From NCBI GenBank assembly GCA_963607765.1, contig CAVDDT010000006.1, forward strand, positions 1 through 25,480: a stretch of 25,480 nucleotides of DNA. The letters run 5' to 3'. Below the pieces are notes generated by a model that had not been told where the DNA came from, made no database searches, and saw only the letters and a program-made list of their open reading frames with translations. Shown piece after piece: positions 8,071 through 16,213 of the stretch. Position numbers and translations under genes: made by a program. Source of the DNA: Colivicinus sp963607765. GTDB taxonomy: Bacteria > Bacillota_I > Bacilli_A > Erysipelotrichales > Erysipelotrichaceae. The first letter of the stretch is position 1. Each line of letters starts with the position of its first letter.

Positions 8071-9213
8071 TTATTTATAACTTAATAAAACAATGTTCTC
8101 TGTATGATTAATACTAGTAAAAGGGAACATATCAACTGGTTGAATAGTCTCCACCTTGTAACCATTTTTAGTCAAATCAAATAAGTTGTTTCTCAAAGAT
8201 TCAGGTCCACAAGAAATATAAACAATCTTTTTTGGCTTTAAACGATATATAGCCCTTAAAAATTTATCACTTGCCCCACTTCTTGGTGGATCCATTATTA
8301 AAGCATCCAAGTTGTGTTTTTGCCTTGCTTCACATTCCATGAAGTGCCCTGCATCATCGCAAACAAAACTAATATTTTTTATTTCATTTAACTTAGCATT
8401 TTTAATCGCATCTTTCACGGCGCTTTGATTAACCTCGATACCAATCACTTTTTTAACACTGCTAGAAGCAATTATCCCAATAGTGCCAGTGCCACAATAG
8501 GCATCAATGATTGTTTCATTCCCCTTAAAGTTTGCTAATTTTAAAGCTGTATTATATAAAACTTCTGTTTGTCTTCTATTGATTTGATAAAAACTATTAG
8601 GGCTAATCTTAAACTTACACCCACACAGCAAATCATAGATGTGTCCTCTTCCATATAAGGTAACATTCTTATCACCAAGAATCATTGAAGTACGCTTATT
8701 ATTAAAGTTTTGAACAATCGTTGTGATAGATGGATTGAACTTTAAAATATCATTAATAAATTGTTCCTTTTTCACAATATTAAAACTACCAGTAACAATA
8801 ACCAACATTATCTCATTAAGATTACTAGTACGAATTAGCAAATGTCTTAGACATCCTTTATATGAATGTTCATCAAAAGCACTTATTTTATATTTATTTG
8901 CAATCCTGCATACTGAATTAATAATCTTATTGACCCTATCATCAGAAATCATGCAATCATCAATCGGCACAATCATATGTGATGAATTTACATAATTACC
9001 ACAAATTAGTTTATGTTTATCATCATAACCAAAAGTAACTTGTACCTTATTACGATAGTTATATGGATCAGCCATTCCTAAAATATCATTAACTTTTCCA
9101 AAAGGTTTAAGCAATGAAGCAATGTGTTCCTGTTTCATATCAAGCTGTTTGCTATATTCAATTCCTTGCAAGGAACAACCACCACAATATTTAGAATAAA
9201 CACACTTATTCAT
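8071..9213 (-). CDS. RlmD/TrmA-family 23S rRNA (uracil-5-)-methyltransferase
   Basis: 380 residues. Transfers a methyl group from S-adenosylmethionine to C5 of a uridine, in this family usually in 23S rRNA. Cys4, Cys10, Cys13 and Cys87 give the C-x5-C-x2-C ... C pattern of the RumA/RlmD [4Fe-4S] cluster. The SAM site reads DAYCGTGTIG (about 242), followed by DPPRSGA (about 315) and the catalytic Cys in ISCGPESLRNN (about 340). The product is shorter than RlmD of E. coli or RlmCD of Bacillus because the N-terminal TRAM RNA-binding domain is missing. The start overlaps the MFS gene by eight bases, so it is probably coupled to it. Which uridine is modified cannot be told, so no symbol is given. 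Confidence 0.9.
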   Translation of the reverse strand: MNKCVYSKYCGGCSLQGIEYSKQLDMKQEHIASLLKPFGKVNDILGMADPYNYRNKVQVTFGYDDKHKLICGNYVNSSHMIVPIDDCMISDDRVNKIINSVCRIANKYKISAFDEHSYKGCLRHLLIRTSNLNEIMLVIVTGSFNIVKKEQFINDILKFNPSITTIVQNFNNKRTSMILGDKNVTLYGRGHIYDLLCGCKFKISPNSFYQINRRQTEVLYNTALKLANFKGNETIIDAYCGTGTIGIIASSSVKKVIGIEVNQSAVKDAIKNAKLNEIKNISFVCDDAGHFMECEARQKHNLDALIMDPPRSGASDKFLRAIYRLKPKKIVYISCGPESLRNNLFDLTKNGYKVETIQPVDMFPFTSINHTENIVLLSYK

Positions 9214-10399
9214 CTTGTTTCTTAACCTTTCCTAGTGTAAATATAAAACCTATCATGCCAACAAAACCAGTAACACAAGCCAAATACTCCATTGTTTTTA
9301 CGCCAAATAAATCAGCAATATTGCCAGCAATAAGGCTCGCAAAGAATGAACCAAATACCATCGCCATCGTCGCTAAAGCTTGTCCTCTTGTAATTTCATG
9401 TTTTTTTAAATTAGCAGTCGCAAAATCAACCATGCCAGGATAAACTAAAGCAAAACTTAAACCTTGTAACAATTGAATTGGATATAAATAAATTACATTA
9501 TTGACTAATGTTGACAATAGAGATTTCACAAAAAACATTATGGCAGCTAATTTAAGAATATTAGTAGGCCCGATTTTCTTTTTAAGAAATGGATATGCAA
9601 AGAAAATACTAATCGCTTCAATAATCGCCTTGCACGCAAGAACAGAGCCCATATCACTTGAGTTTCCGCCTATTTCTTCAACCACCAGCAACATGAAATT
9701 ATCAAATATTAAATAGCCAAAATAAACAACCGCTAAGAAGAAAATTAATAAGACAAACATTTTATTGTCCTTAATAAATTCTTTATAAGATACTACTTGT
9801 TTCTTTTCAACTTTTTCTTCTTTTTTATCAAATTTCTTATAATCTAAGTTTAACATTATCAAATCAACTATCATGCATAAGGCAAAGGCAATAAAGAAAT
9901 ATAAAACTACATTATATGAATATTTTTCAGTTAAAATGCCAAAAACAAAACAAAATAGTGCATACGAAAAAGATCCACATGCTCTAGCTGTAGAGAAGTT
10001 AATCTTTATTCCGTGTACAATAAACTTTGTATATAAAGTATTTATTAATGGTTCTAGAGTAATATACAAAGTAACTGTAATAATAAACACAATTGTCAAA
10101 AAGATACTCTTAACTTTTAGAATAGAATTGAAAATGGTAAAGACGAAAATAATTGATGCACAAATAATACTTACATCAAAGATGTTAAGCTTCTTTGAAT
10201 TATCCACAAAATTGGATAAAAACGCTTGAAGAAAGAAAGCTAAAAAACTACATATCGCAAGGCATTCACCAGCACTACTAGAACTATAGCCTCTAGCTTT
10301 AAGACTATATACACCATAACCATAGACAACACAAGTTATAGCGTGTAAGAAGAAATGCGATAACATGTATTTAAAACTTATTTTATTATTCATAATCAA
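9206..10399 (-). CDS. Major facilitator superfamily transporter
   Basis: 397 residues with about 12 hydrophobic helices and a charged Lys/Glu central loop (about residues 190-205) between two six-helix halves, typical of MFS permeases. The style is like the LacY-like MFS_1 group that holds nucleoside and phenylpropionate transporters, but the substrate is not readable. Start choice: a TTG at 10399 has AAAGGA five bases upstream, while the ATG two codons later (10393) has it at eleven, so the TTG is slightly preferred. It overlaps the preceding membrane protein gene by 14 bases and the RlmD-like gene by eight, inside a compact operon. Confidence 0.85.
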   Translation of the reverse strand: MIMNNKISFKYMLSHFFLHAITCVVYGYGVYSLKARGYSSSSAGECLAICSFLAFFLQAFLSNFVDNSKKLNIFDVSIICASIIFVFTIFNSILKVKSIFLTIVFIITVTLYITLEPLINTLYTKFIVHGIKINFSTARACGSFSYALFCFVFGILTEKYSYNVVLYFFIAFALCMIVDLIMLNLDYKKFDKKEEKVEKKQVVSYKEFIKDNKMFVLLIFFLAVVYFGYLIFDNFMLLVVEEIGGNSSDMGSVLACKAIIEAISIFFAYPFLKKKIGPTNILKLAAIMFFVKSLLSTLVNNVIYLYPIQLLQGLSFALVYPGMVDFATANLKKHEITRGQALATMAMVFGSFFASLIAGNIADLFGVKTMEYLACVTGFVGMIGFIFTLGKVKKQDE

Positions 10400-11021
10400 C
10401 CAAATCCTTTATATCATCACAAATAAGTTTAGGCTCCTTTGATTTCTTTATAACAATTGGAACAATTACAATTGAAATACTAATTAAGCCTAAAATAAAT
10501 ATTACAAGAAAACGATAATTATTATAACTAGAAACAATTTTATTCATAAATAAATCAATAACTTTAATAGCCAATGAACAAATGGCTACTGTTATAAGAA
10601 AATTCTTATTAATAAATTCTTTTATTGGCGTATTTGGAAACAATATCTTTAGACAAAGAAGTATTACACCAAGTAACATTAAGAAAACAAATAGCCAAGC
10701 TAAAACAAATGAAATAATTGGTGCTAAGACAAACTTAACCGCTCCTGTCACAAGTTTTATTAAAAGCGTGCCAAGAAGCCATAAAGGAACGCCAACTAAA
10801 ACTCTTATTAGAAAAGGAATTTTTTCCAAGATACTTCCTTTTTTCTTTATTTCTTTAGAAGCATTAATAATAGTAATTTTGTTTTCATCATCTTCACTAT
10901 CTCTAACGCCTTCTAAAATATCAGTGGGTGAAGAAAAAGCACTAGCTACCATAAAACCTAGTGATGCTACTCCGGCTGCTAAAGCAGCCATTACTTTTTT
11001 CTCCTTGTTCCCCTTTTTCAC
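10386..11021 (-). CDS. Hypothetical membrane protein, about five helices
   Basis: 211 residues, not recognised. A Lys-rich start is followed by a hydrophobic helix (about residues 11-30), then an acidic, polar stretch (about 33-65), and four more hydrophobic segments (about 69-90, 91-126, 141-160, 170-190), ending in an acidic tail (DDIKDLVDYE). The frame opens with GTG at 11021, which has no close ribosome site. An ATG at 10991 has AAGGAG nine bases before it and would give 201 residues; the basic N-terminus before the first helix makes the longer form also plausible. It sits between the AlkD-like and MFS genes and overlaps the latter by 14 bases. Confidence 0.65.
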   Translation of the reverse strand: MKKGNKEKKVMAALAAGVASLGFMVASAFSSPTDILEGVRDSEDDENKITIINASKEIKKKGSILEKIPFLIRVLVGVPLWLLGTLLIKLVTGAVKFVLAPIISFVLAWLFVFLMLLGVILLCLKILFPNTPIKEFINKNFLITVAICSLAIKVIDLFMNKIVSSYNNYRFLVIFILGLISISIVIVPIVIKKSKEPKLICDDIKDLVDYE

Positions 11022-11035
11022 AAAAATATTTTAAC

Positions 11036-11713
11036 CTATTTTATCTTTAATGTTTTAAGATACTGTTTCTTATCATCATCAATACGATAAGACTCAATCG
11101 CTTTTTGAATAGTCTTATTATGTGTCCATTTATCTAACCTATGTTCCTCTATGATCTTAATGGTGTCATTATAATGATTTACTAAAGCGGTAGCCAAATA
11201 CCAGGCTCTTGCCATATTTACATAATATTCATTGCTTTTAACATTAACAATTAAATTAAGATAACACTTTTTAAAATCAGCATCTAAAAAATAATGCATC
11301 AAGCAAACAATGCCGTATCTAATTTCATAAGTTTGTTTGCTCTTAAGCCATCTTTTTATCTCACCGATTAACTCTTTTTTATGACTATAAAAACATTTTG
11401 GCTTAATAATATCCGTTATCGCCCAAGTATTAACATATGGAAGAAATTTATCTAATAAAACAATTACTGAATTATAATCTTCCATTTCATTTATCAAAAG
11501 TGCCTCAAGCTCATTCTCTTCTAGGTATTTATGAGGCAAATCATTTAAAAAAGTATCATTATTGTTTGAAACTATTTGCCTTACATATTTTCTTAAAGTA
11601 GGCATTCTAACGCCAATCACATTATCTATATCTAAATTAGGAGACAAAGATAATGAGAATGTCTTATATTTTAAATCTTGAAATTTAAATAAATCATTCA
11701 AGATATCAGTCAT
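11036..11713 (-). CDS. AlkD-like HEAT-repeat DNA alkylation repair protein
   Basis: 225 residues matching the DNA alkylation repair (AlkD) family, HEAT-like helical repeats that in characterised members excise N3- and N7-alkylpurines without flipping the base. The family's opening motif is seen as GVRMPTLRKYVRQI (about 34-47). Trp97 and Asp101 in NTWAITD, Arg132 in EIRYGIV and Trp171 in ARAWYLATAL have spacing close to the catalytic Trp, Asp, Arg and Trp of Bacillus cereus AlkD, so activity is plausible. The ATG overlaps the TGA of the acetyltransferase gene by eight bases, so it is co-translated. Placement next to an SNF2-type helicase suggests a nucleic-acid repair setting, though this is context only. 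Confidence 0.85.
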   Translation of the reverse strand: MTDILNDLFKFQDLKYKTFSLSLSPNLDIDNVIGVRMPTLRKYVRQIVSNNNDTFLNDLPHKYLEENELEALLINEMEDYNSVIVLLDKFLPYVNTWAITDIIKPKCFYSHKKELIGEIKRWLKSKQTYEIRYGIVCLMHYFLDADFKKCYLNLIVNVKSNEYYVNMARAWYLATALVNHYNDTIKIIEEHRLDKWTHNKTIQKAIESYRIDDDKKQYLKTLKIK

Positions 11714-12176
11714 TTAAAATATACTCCATATAGTATTCTTTAGGCTTTAAACCCATCTTTTTGTAGAAGGCAATCGCATTATCGTTACCTTCCCAAACAT
11801 TTAATGTAACCTCATAACAACCGATTTTTTTAGCCTCTGTTTTAACATGTTCAAATAAAGCTCTGCCTACGCCACTACTTCTAACGTTTGAATCCACGCA
11901 CAAATCATCAATAAACATTTCCTTATGATAGACCATATTATTTGAAAAAGGTGGTTCTTTAATCATACAAAAGGCATATCCAACTACCCCATTATCATCT
12001 GCCACATAGATTGGGTTTTTATCATCATCAATTCTCTTATAAAGATCTTCTACAAGATATTTAGTAGTACCGGAAACAAAAATATCAGGTCTAATTTTGG
12101 CATGAATCTCCAAGACTTCATTTAATAATTCAATAACCTTTTGGCAATCTTCTTTTTTAATTCTTCTAATTTCCAT
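11706..12176 (-). CDS. GNAT family N-acetyltransferase
   Basis: 156 residues, the size of one GNAT domain. The acetyl-CoA pyrophosphate loop is VDSNVRSSGVGRALFEHV (motif A, about residues 94-111: R/Q-x-x-G-x-G/A), and motif B is NVWEGNDNAIAFYKKMGLK (about 126-144). The target amine is unknown. AGAGG lies seven bases before the ATG, which is two bases past the SNF2 stop; the TGA stop overlaps the AlkD-like start. It is therefore a middle gene of the operon. This TGA directly after a complete domain also shows that UGA is read as stop here. Confidence 0.9.
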   Translation of the reverse strand: MEIRRIKKEDCQKVIELLNEVLEIHAKIRPDIFVSGTTKYLVEDLYKRIDDDKNPIYVADDNGVVGYAFCMIKEPPFSNNMVYHKEMFIDDLCVDSNVRSSGVGRALFEHVKTEAKKIGCYEVTLNVWEGNDNAIAFYKKMGLKPKEYYMEYILND

Positions 12177-12178
12177 AT

Positions 12179-15100
12179 TTAACCTCTTAATAATTCCAAT
12201 AATTCTTCTTTAGATAAAGAAGTAAGTGAAGCATTTGTGCCAGATAAAATCTCATCAGCTAAGTTCTTTTTTGCCTCTTGTAGCTTTAAAATCTTTTCCT
12301 CAATTGTGTTTTTACAAATCAGCTTATAAACTGTGACATTCTTCTTTTGTCCAATACGATGACTTCGATCCGAAGCTTGTGAAATAACTGCTTCATTCCA
12401 CCATGGATCATAGTGAATAACAATATCAGCTCCCGTTAGATTTAAGCCCGTTCCTCCAGCCTTTAACGAAATAAGAAAAACCGGAGTATCATCGTTATTG
12501 AATTTGTCACATAAATCAACTCTGTCTTGTTTAGAAGTAGAGCCAGTAATCAAATAATAATTAATATTTTCTTTATTCAGCTCTTCAATAAGTAAATCTA
12601 GCATTGAAGTAAATTGTGAAAACAGTAACATCTTGTGTCCACCATCAATGCACTCTTTAATAAGCTCTAAGCATGTTTCTTTTTTAGCACTACCGCCATG
12701 ATAATCATCAAATAACAAAGATGGATCACAGCATATTTGCCTTGTCTTCATTAATTCAGCCAAAATGGCAATCTTGCCCCTTGAAAAATCCCTTTCACTT
12801 TGTCCATCAACCAGATTAGATATCTTCATAATTTGTGCATCATAAATAGCTTTTTGTTCCTTATTAAAATTAGCATAATAAACTCTTTCAGTCTTCTCTG
12901 GTAAATCCTTTAAAACATCAGCTTTTCTTCTTCTTAAGACAAAAGGACTAATTAAAGCTTTTAATCTATTTGAAGTATCTTCATCTTTTTCAGAAACAAT
13001 CATCATTTCAAAGTGCTTTCTAAAATAATCATAGCTATATAAATAAGAAGGCATTAGATAATCAAAGATGCTCCAAAGCTCTGACAATCTATTTTCGATC
13101 GGTGTACCGGTTAAAGCAAATCTATGATTTGAGTTGATAGCTTTAACCGTCTTACTAGCACCGGTGTTTTGATTCTTGATATATTGAGCTTCATCAATTA
13201 CTTCTAAATCAAAGTTTAAAGATTCATAAGAATCTAAATCTCTTTTTAATAAATCATACGAAGTAACCAAAACATCATATTCATTTTTGTGCACAAGCAT
13301 ACTACTTCTCTCTTTTTTATTGCCTGCAAGTAGTCCAACCTTAATAGATGGTGCAAATTTTTCAAATTCACAATACCAGTTATAGACAAGTGATGCTGGA
13401 GTAACAATCAAAGTTGAAATATTTTGTTTATTTTCTTTTCTAAATAATAAGAAAGAAATTACTTGTAAAGTTTTGCCAAGTCCCATTTCATCAGCCAAAA
13501 TGCCGCCAAAGCCACTATCATATAAGACATTTAGCCATTTAAAACCATACTCTTGATAAGGACGCAAAATGTCCTTTAAAGATGTTGGAACCATATAGTC
13601 TTCTGCATTTGTCTTTCCAAATCTATCGATAAATTCTCTGAAATTATTATCTCTTTGAATGTCTAAATGACTGTTATTATCTAAACTTAAAGCTCTAAAT
13701 TTAGGCAACTTAATGTCATCTTTTAAGAAAGCTTCATCAGAAATATTCATTTCTTCTTTTAAAGAATAAAGCTCTTTTAAATTCTCATCATCCAAATCAA
13801 CAAATTCGCCATTCTTTAGTCGATGATACTTCTTTCTTTGCTTGTAACTACTTAAAATAGACAACAATTCATCTTGACTTAAATCGCTCAAAAAAGATAA
13901 ATTCAATAAGTCGCTACTTAAGCTAACGCCTACTTTGATTGAAACTTTCTTTTTTACTTTCAAACTATCAAAACGATCAGTAGAATATACTTCGCCATAT
14001 TCAAGAAGTCTACTTATTCCTTCATTTAAAAAGTTATATAAAGAATTGTCATCTTCGATATATAATTCATCATTTTTTAAATCAACGCCAGTAAAATATT
14101 GTTTCAAGACATTTAAAACATCGTTTTCTAAAACATCTCTTTTGTTTTTGTCGTTATCATCAAGTAAAGAATAAGAAGTATTCTTATAGTTTACTTTTGT
14201 CTTTACAAAAGCCAGCCCATCTAAAGTATCTAAAAAGAAACTAAATACAGGAGATGGTGTAACATATTCTTCTATTACTTCACTATCAACAAGTTTTACA
14301 TTATTGTTTCTTAATAGTTTAGGCAAATAATTATTATAAAAAATAGATAAGTTGTCTCTACCGATCTTAATATCGCTTTTATCCTTATTATTTAAAGAAT
14401 AAATCGAATTAACAATCGAATCCTCGTTAGCTAATCTATAAAAGCCATCTTCTAAAACTAAATATTGGAATTTATCGCCAGCACAAGTATCATAGGTATC
14501 ATATGAAAGTTTAATGCCATTAAAAACACCTCTATCATCAATATCTGGAAGAATCTTCAAGTTAATATCAACATCTTTTATATTTGGAATGATAGTTGAT
14601 TTACGTTTATCGTAATTGTCATAATAAACATAATTAATTTCTTTTTTATAAACTAAGTCAAAAAAATCATCTAATAAAGAACCAGATAATCTAATTTCAT
14701 TTTTAAAATATGTCGCATAATCGCTTTCTTCTATAATAGCGTTTCTTTGACCAATAATCTTAAGCATGAAGTTATATAAAAGAAGAGATTCATCATCAAA
14801 CAAATTAGACTTAAAATCAATGCTAGCTTTGTTGGTAAGACTTAACACTTCATGGTTCTTATAAGCGTTTATTAAATCGTTATTATTTTTAACAACATAC
14901 ATCTTATCAATGCCAACTTTAAAAGTTAAATAAAGTTTGCGGTAATGATAAGTCAAAATGGGCATTAATTTAACGTTATTATTAGCTATAGAAGAAGCAC
15001 TATTTCTTTTGTCACTAGCTAAAATATCTAAAAACTTTTTTCCAAGAGAATTAGTGCCATCCCCTAGGTTATGGCTTTCAAGATATTCATCTAGCATAAT

Positions 15101-15703
15101 CAAATCAATCGTTTTGTAAACACAAACATAATTATTTTCATATCTTCTATTGAAACATTCGTCACAATAACAAGACATTTTTAAAACTTCATTATTATCA
15201 AATTCAATTGAAACAAAGTTTCCATTTCCTCTAAGATAAGCATCATAAACACCATCTTTTGTTGTTTTATAGACATGAAAATCAAAGTAGTAATCATCAA
15301 TAAGTCTTTTAGCTTTAGAATAAAGACTATCACTAATCTCAAGATTACTTGTAATTTTGCTTAAATCATAAAAACGATACTTATTGTCATTCTTAGTGAA
15401 AGGATAAATTCTCTTAAAAGAATTATCTTCTTTATGAGAAAACCTTTTTTCAATTTCAAAAAGAGTAGCTGCCAAGTGCTTGCAATTATTACCTTGTTTG
15501 TAATATGGACACGTGCACTTTAGCGCAAGAACCTCGCCACCATTATCCGCAATTATAGTTGTTTTATAAGTCTCGTTACCCGAACCTTCAACTATCGCAC
15601 TATAGATACTATGGTCTTTTTTTAAGTCAAAGACACGCTCATCGTAAAAATAATGTCTGCCTAAATCAATATCTCTTTTTTTAAAAAGTTTACGCCATTC
15701 CAT
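12179..15703 (-). CDS. SNF2-family helicase with N-terminal SWIM zinc finger
   Basis: 1174 residues. The N-terminus carries a SWIM zinc finger: Cys63, Cys65, Cys74 and His76 (C-x-C-x8-C-x-H). A second, damaged copy follows at about 178-196 with C-x-C and a final C-x-Tyr. A long middle region (200-700) is unassigned but typical of bacterial SNF2/SWIM proteins. The ATPase has Walker A DEMGLGKT (Lys744), DEAQ (837-840), LTGTPIENRLSELWSIFDYL (about 864), and in the second lobe FSQFTSMLDLL, GGTGLNLTGAD and the arginine-finger motif SDRSHRIGQ. Known role: ATP-driven translocation on double-stranded DNA or removal of bound protein; the bacterial targets are mostly unknown. It heads the operon to GNAT and AlkD-like. 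No ribosome site precedes the ATG; a -10 lies six bases before it. Confidence 0.95.
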   Translation of the reverse strand: MEWRKLFKKRDIDLGRHYFYDERVFDLKKDHSIYSAIVEGSGNETYKTTIIADNGGEVLALKCTCPYYKQGNNCKHLAATLFEIEKRFSHKEDNSFKRIYPFTKNDNKYRFYDLSKITSNLEISDSLYSKAKRLIDDYYFDFHVYKTTKDGVYDAYLRGNGNFVSIEFDNNEVLKMSCYCDECFNRRYENNYVCVYKTIDLIMLDEYLESHNLGDGTNSLGKKFLDILASDKRNSASSIANNNVKLMPILTYHYRKLYLTFKVGIDKMYVVKNNNDLINAYKNHEVLSLTNKASIDFKSNLFDDESLLLYNFMLKIIGQRNAIIEESDYATYFKNEIRLSGSLLDDFFDLVYKKEINYVYYDNYDKRKSTIIPNIKDVDINLKILPDIDDRGVFNGIKLSYDTYDTCAGDKFQYLVLEDGFYRLANEDSIVNSIYSLNNKDKSDIKIGRDNLSIFYNNYLPKLLRNNNVKLVDSEVIEEYVTPSPVFSFFLDTLDGLAFVKTKVNYKNTSYSLLDDNDKNKRDVLENDVLNVLKQYFTGVDLKNDELYIEDDNSLYNFLNEGISRLLEYGEVYSTDRFDSLKVKKKVSIKVGVSLSSDLLNLSFLSDLSQDELLSILSSYKQRKKYHRLKNGEFVDLDDENLKELYSLKEEMNISDEAFLKDDIKLPKFRALSLDNNSHLDIQRDNNFREFIDRFGKTNAEDYMVPTSLKDILRPYQEYGFKWLNVLYDSGFGGILADEMGLGKTLQVISFLLFRKENKQNISTLIVTPASLVYNWYCEFEKFAPSIKVGLLAGNKKERSSMLVHKNEYDVLVTSYDLLKRDLDSYESLNFDLEVIDEAQYIKNQNTGASKTVKAINSNHRFALTGTPIENRLSELWSIFDYLMPSYLYSYDYFRKHFEMMIVSEKDEDTSNRLKALISPFVLRRRKADVLKDLPEKTERVYYANFNKEQKAIYDAQIMKISNLVDGQSERDFSRGKIAILAELMKTRQICCDPSLLFDDYHGGSAKKETCLELIKECIDGGHKMLLFSQFTSMLDLLIEELNKENINYYLITGSTSKQDRVDLCDKFNNDDTPVFLISLKAGGTGLNLTGADIVIHYDPWWNEAVISQASDRSHRIGQKKNVTVYKLICKNTIEEKILKLQEAKKNLADEILSGTNASLTSLSKEELLELLRG

Positions 15704-15709
15704 TCTTAA

Positions 15710-15718
15710 ATAATACCA
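15710..15718 (-). promoter_or_regulatory. Extended -10 promoter of the SNF2 operon
   Basis: On the minus strand TGGTATTAT is an extended -10 (TGn-TATTAT) whose last base is six bases before the ATG at 15703. A start site about seven bases downstream of the -10 would fall on the A of the ATG, and no ribosome binding site exists between, so a leaderless mRNA is suggested. The 53-base gap is shared with the divergent MerR promoter. Confidence 0.45.
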
Positions 15719-15724
15719 TTTATT

Positions 15725-15733
15725 TGATATACT
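15725..15733 (+). promoter_or_regulatory. Extended -10 promoter of the MerR gene
   Basis: TGATATACT matches an extended -10 (TGn plus TATACT). Transcription would start near 15740, leaving a short leader with AAGAGG six bases before the ATG. No good -35 is seen. It lies back to back with the SNF2 promoter, so the MerR protein could act on both; no clear dyad was found between them. Confidence 0.5.
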
Positions 15734-15756
15734 AAAAATAATTTAAGAGGATTTTT

Positions 15757-16203
15757 ATGTATACTATTGGGCAAATTTCTAAAATGTTTAATATACCTGT
15801 ATCAACGCTTAGATACTATGATAATCAGGGATTATTTATTCATATTCAAAGAGAATCTGGCATTAGACAATTTTCTGATACAGATATAGAAACTTTAAGA
15901 GTAATCGAATGTCTTAAAAAAGCAGGATTGGAAATAAAAGATATCAAAAAATTCATGCAATGGTGTAAACAAGGACCTTCTACTTATAATCAAAGAAAAG
16001 AGTTGTTAGAAGAAGAAAGAAAACACGTTTTGAAAGAAATTGAGCACATGAATGAAACGCTAGATATGCTTAATTTTAAATGCTGGTATTATAATCAAGC
16101 TATAAAGGATGGAAATGAAGATAAAATCAAAGGCATGATTCCAGACAAACTTCCAAAAGAAATAAAAAAGGCATACTTAAATGCACATAAAAATAGGGAT
16201 TAG
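15757..16203 (+). CDS. MerR family transcriptional regulator
   Basis: 148 residues. The N-terminal winged helix-turn-helix begins MYTIGQISKMFNIPVSTLRYYDNQGL with the family's RYYDxxGL and, after it, the wing around ESGIRQFSDTDI. A recognition region with LKKAGLEIKDIKKFM follows, then a dimer coiled coil (about 78-105). The C-terminal tail LNFKCWYYNQAI is common in Firmicutes MerR proteins of the AdhR/YfmP type, which often control oxidoreductases and respond to aldehyde or redox stress in studied cases. No metal-binding Cys set is seen. Ribosome site AAGAGG is six bases before the ATG. It is convergent with a hybrid kinase gene, stops two bases apart. Targets are unknown; self-control and the divergent SNF2 operon are possible. 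Confidence 0.9.
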   Translation: MYTIGQISKMFNIPVSTLRYYDNQGLFIHIQRESGIRQFSDTDIETLRVIECLKKAGLEIKDIKKFMQWCKQGPSTYNQRKELLEEERKHVLKEIEHMNETLDMLNFKCWYYNQAIKDGNEDKIKGMIPDKLPKEIKKAYLNAHKNRD

Positions 16204-16213
16204 CCCTATTTTT
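16189..16213. terminator. Bidirectional terminator shared by MerR and kinase genes
   Basis: AAATAGGG (16191-16198) pairs with CCCTATTT (16204-16211) around a five-base loop, with A and T runs outside extending the stem. Both gene stops lie in it: MerR TAG at 16201-16203 in the loop and the kinase TAG at 16206-16208 in the stem. T runs follow on both strands, so it can serve both convergent genes. Confidence 0.8.

Noticed and set aside
9873..10229. 118-codon plus-strand frame inside the MFS gene
   Set aside because: Antisense shadow of a clear MFS gene, with no ribosome site or domain.
10582..11034. 150-codon plus-strand frame opposite the 10386-11021 membrane protein
   Set aside because: Low-complexity Ser/Lys/Ile content, no ribosome site, and fully antisense to a gene linked to its operon neighbours; a shadow frame.
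11706..11708. Alternative genetic code with UGA as tryptophan, given the AT-rich, mollicute-like look
   Set aside because: TGA ends the complete GNAT domain and overlaps the next gene's ATG, and UGG encodes Trp throughout, so the standard code applies.
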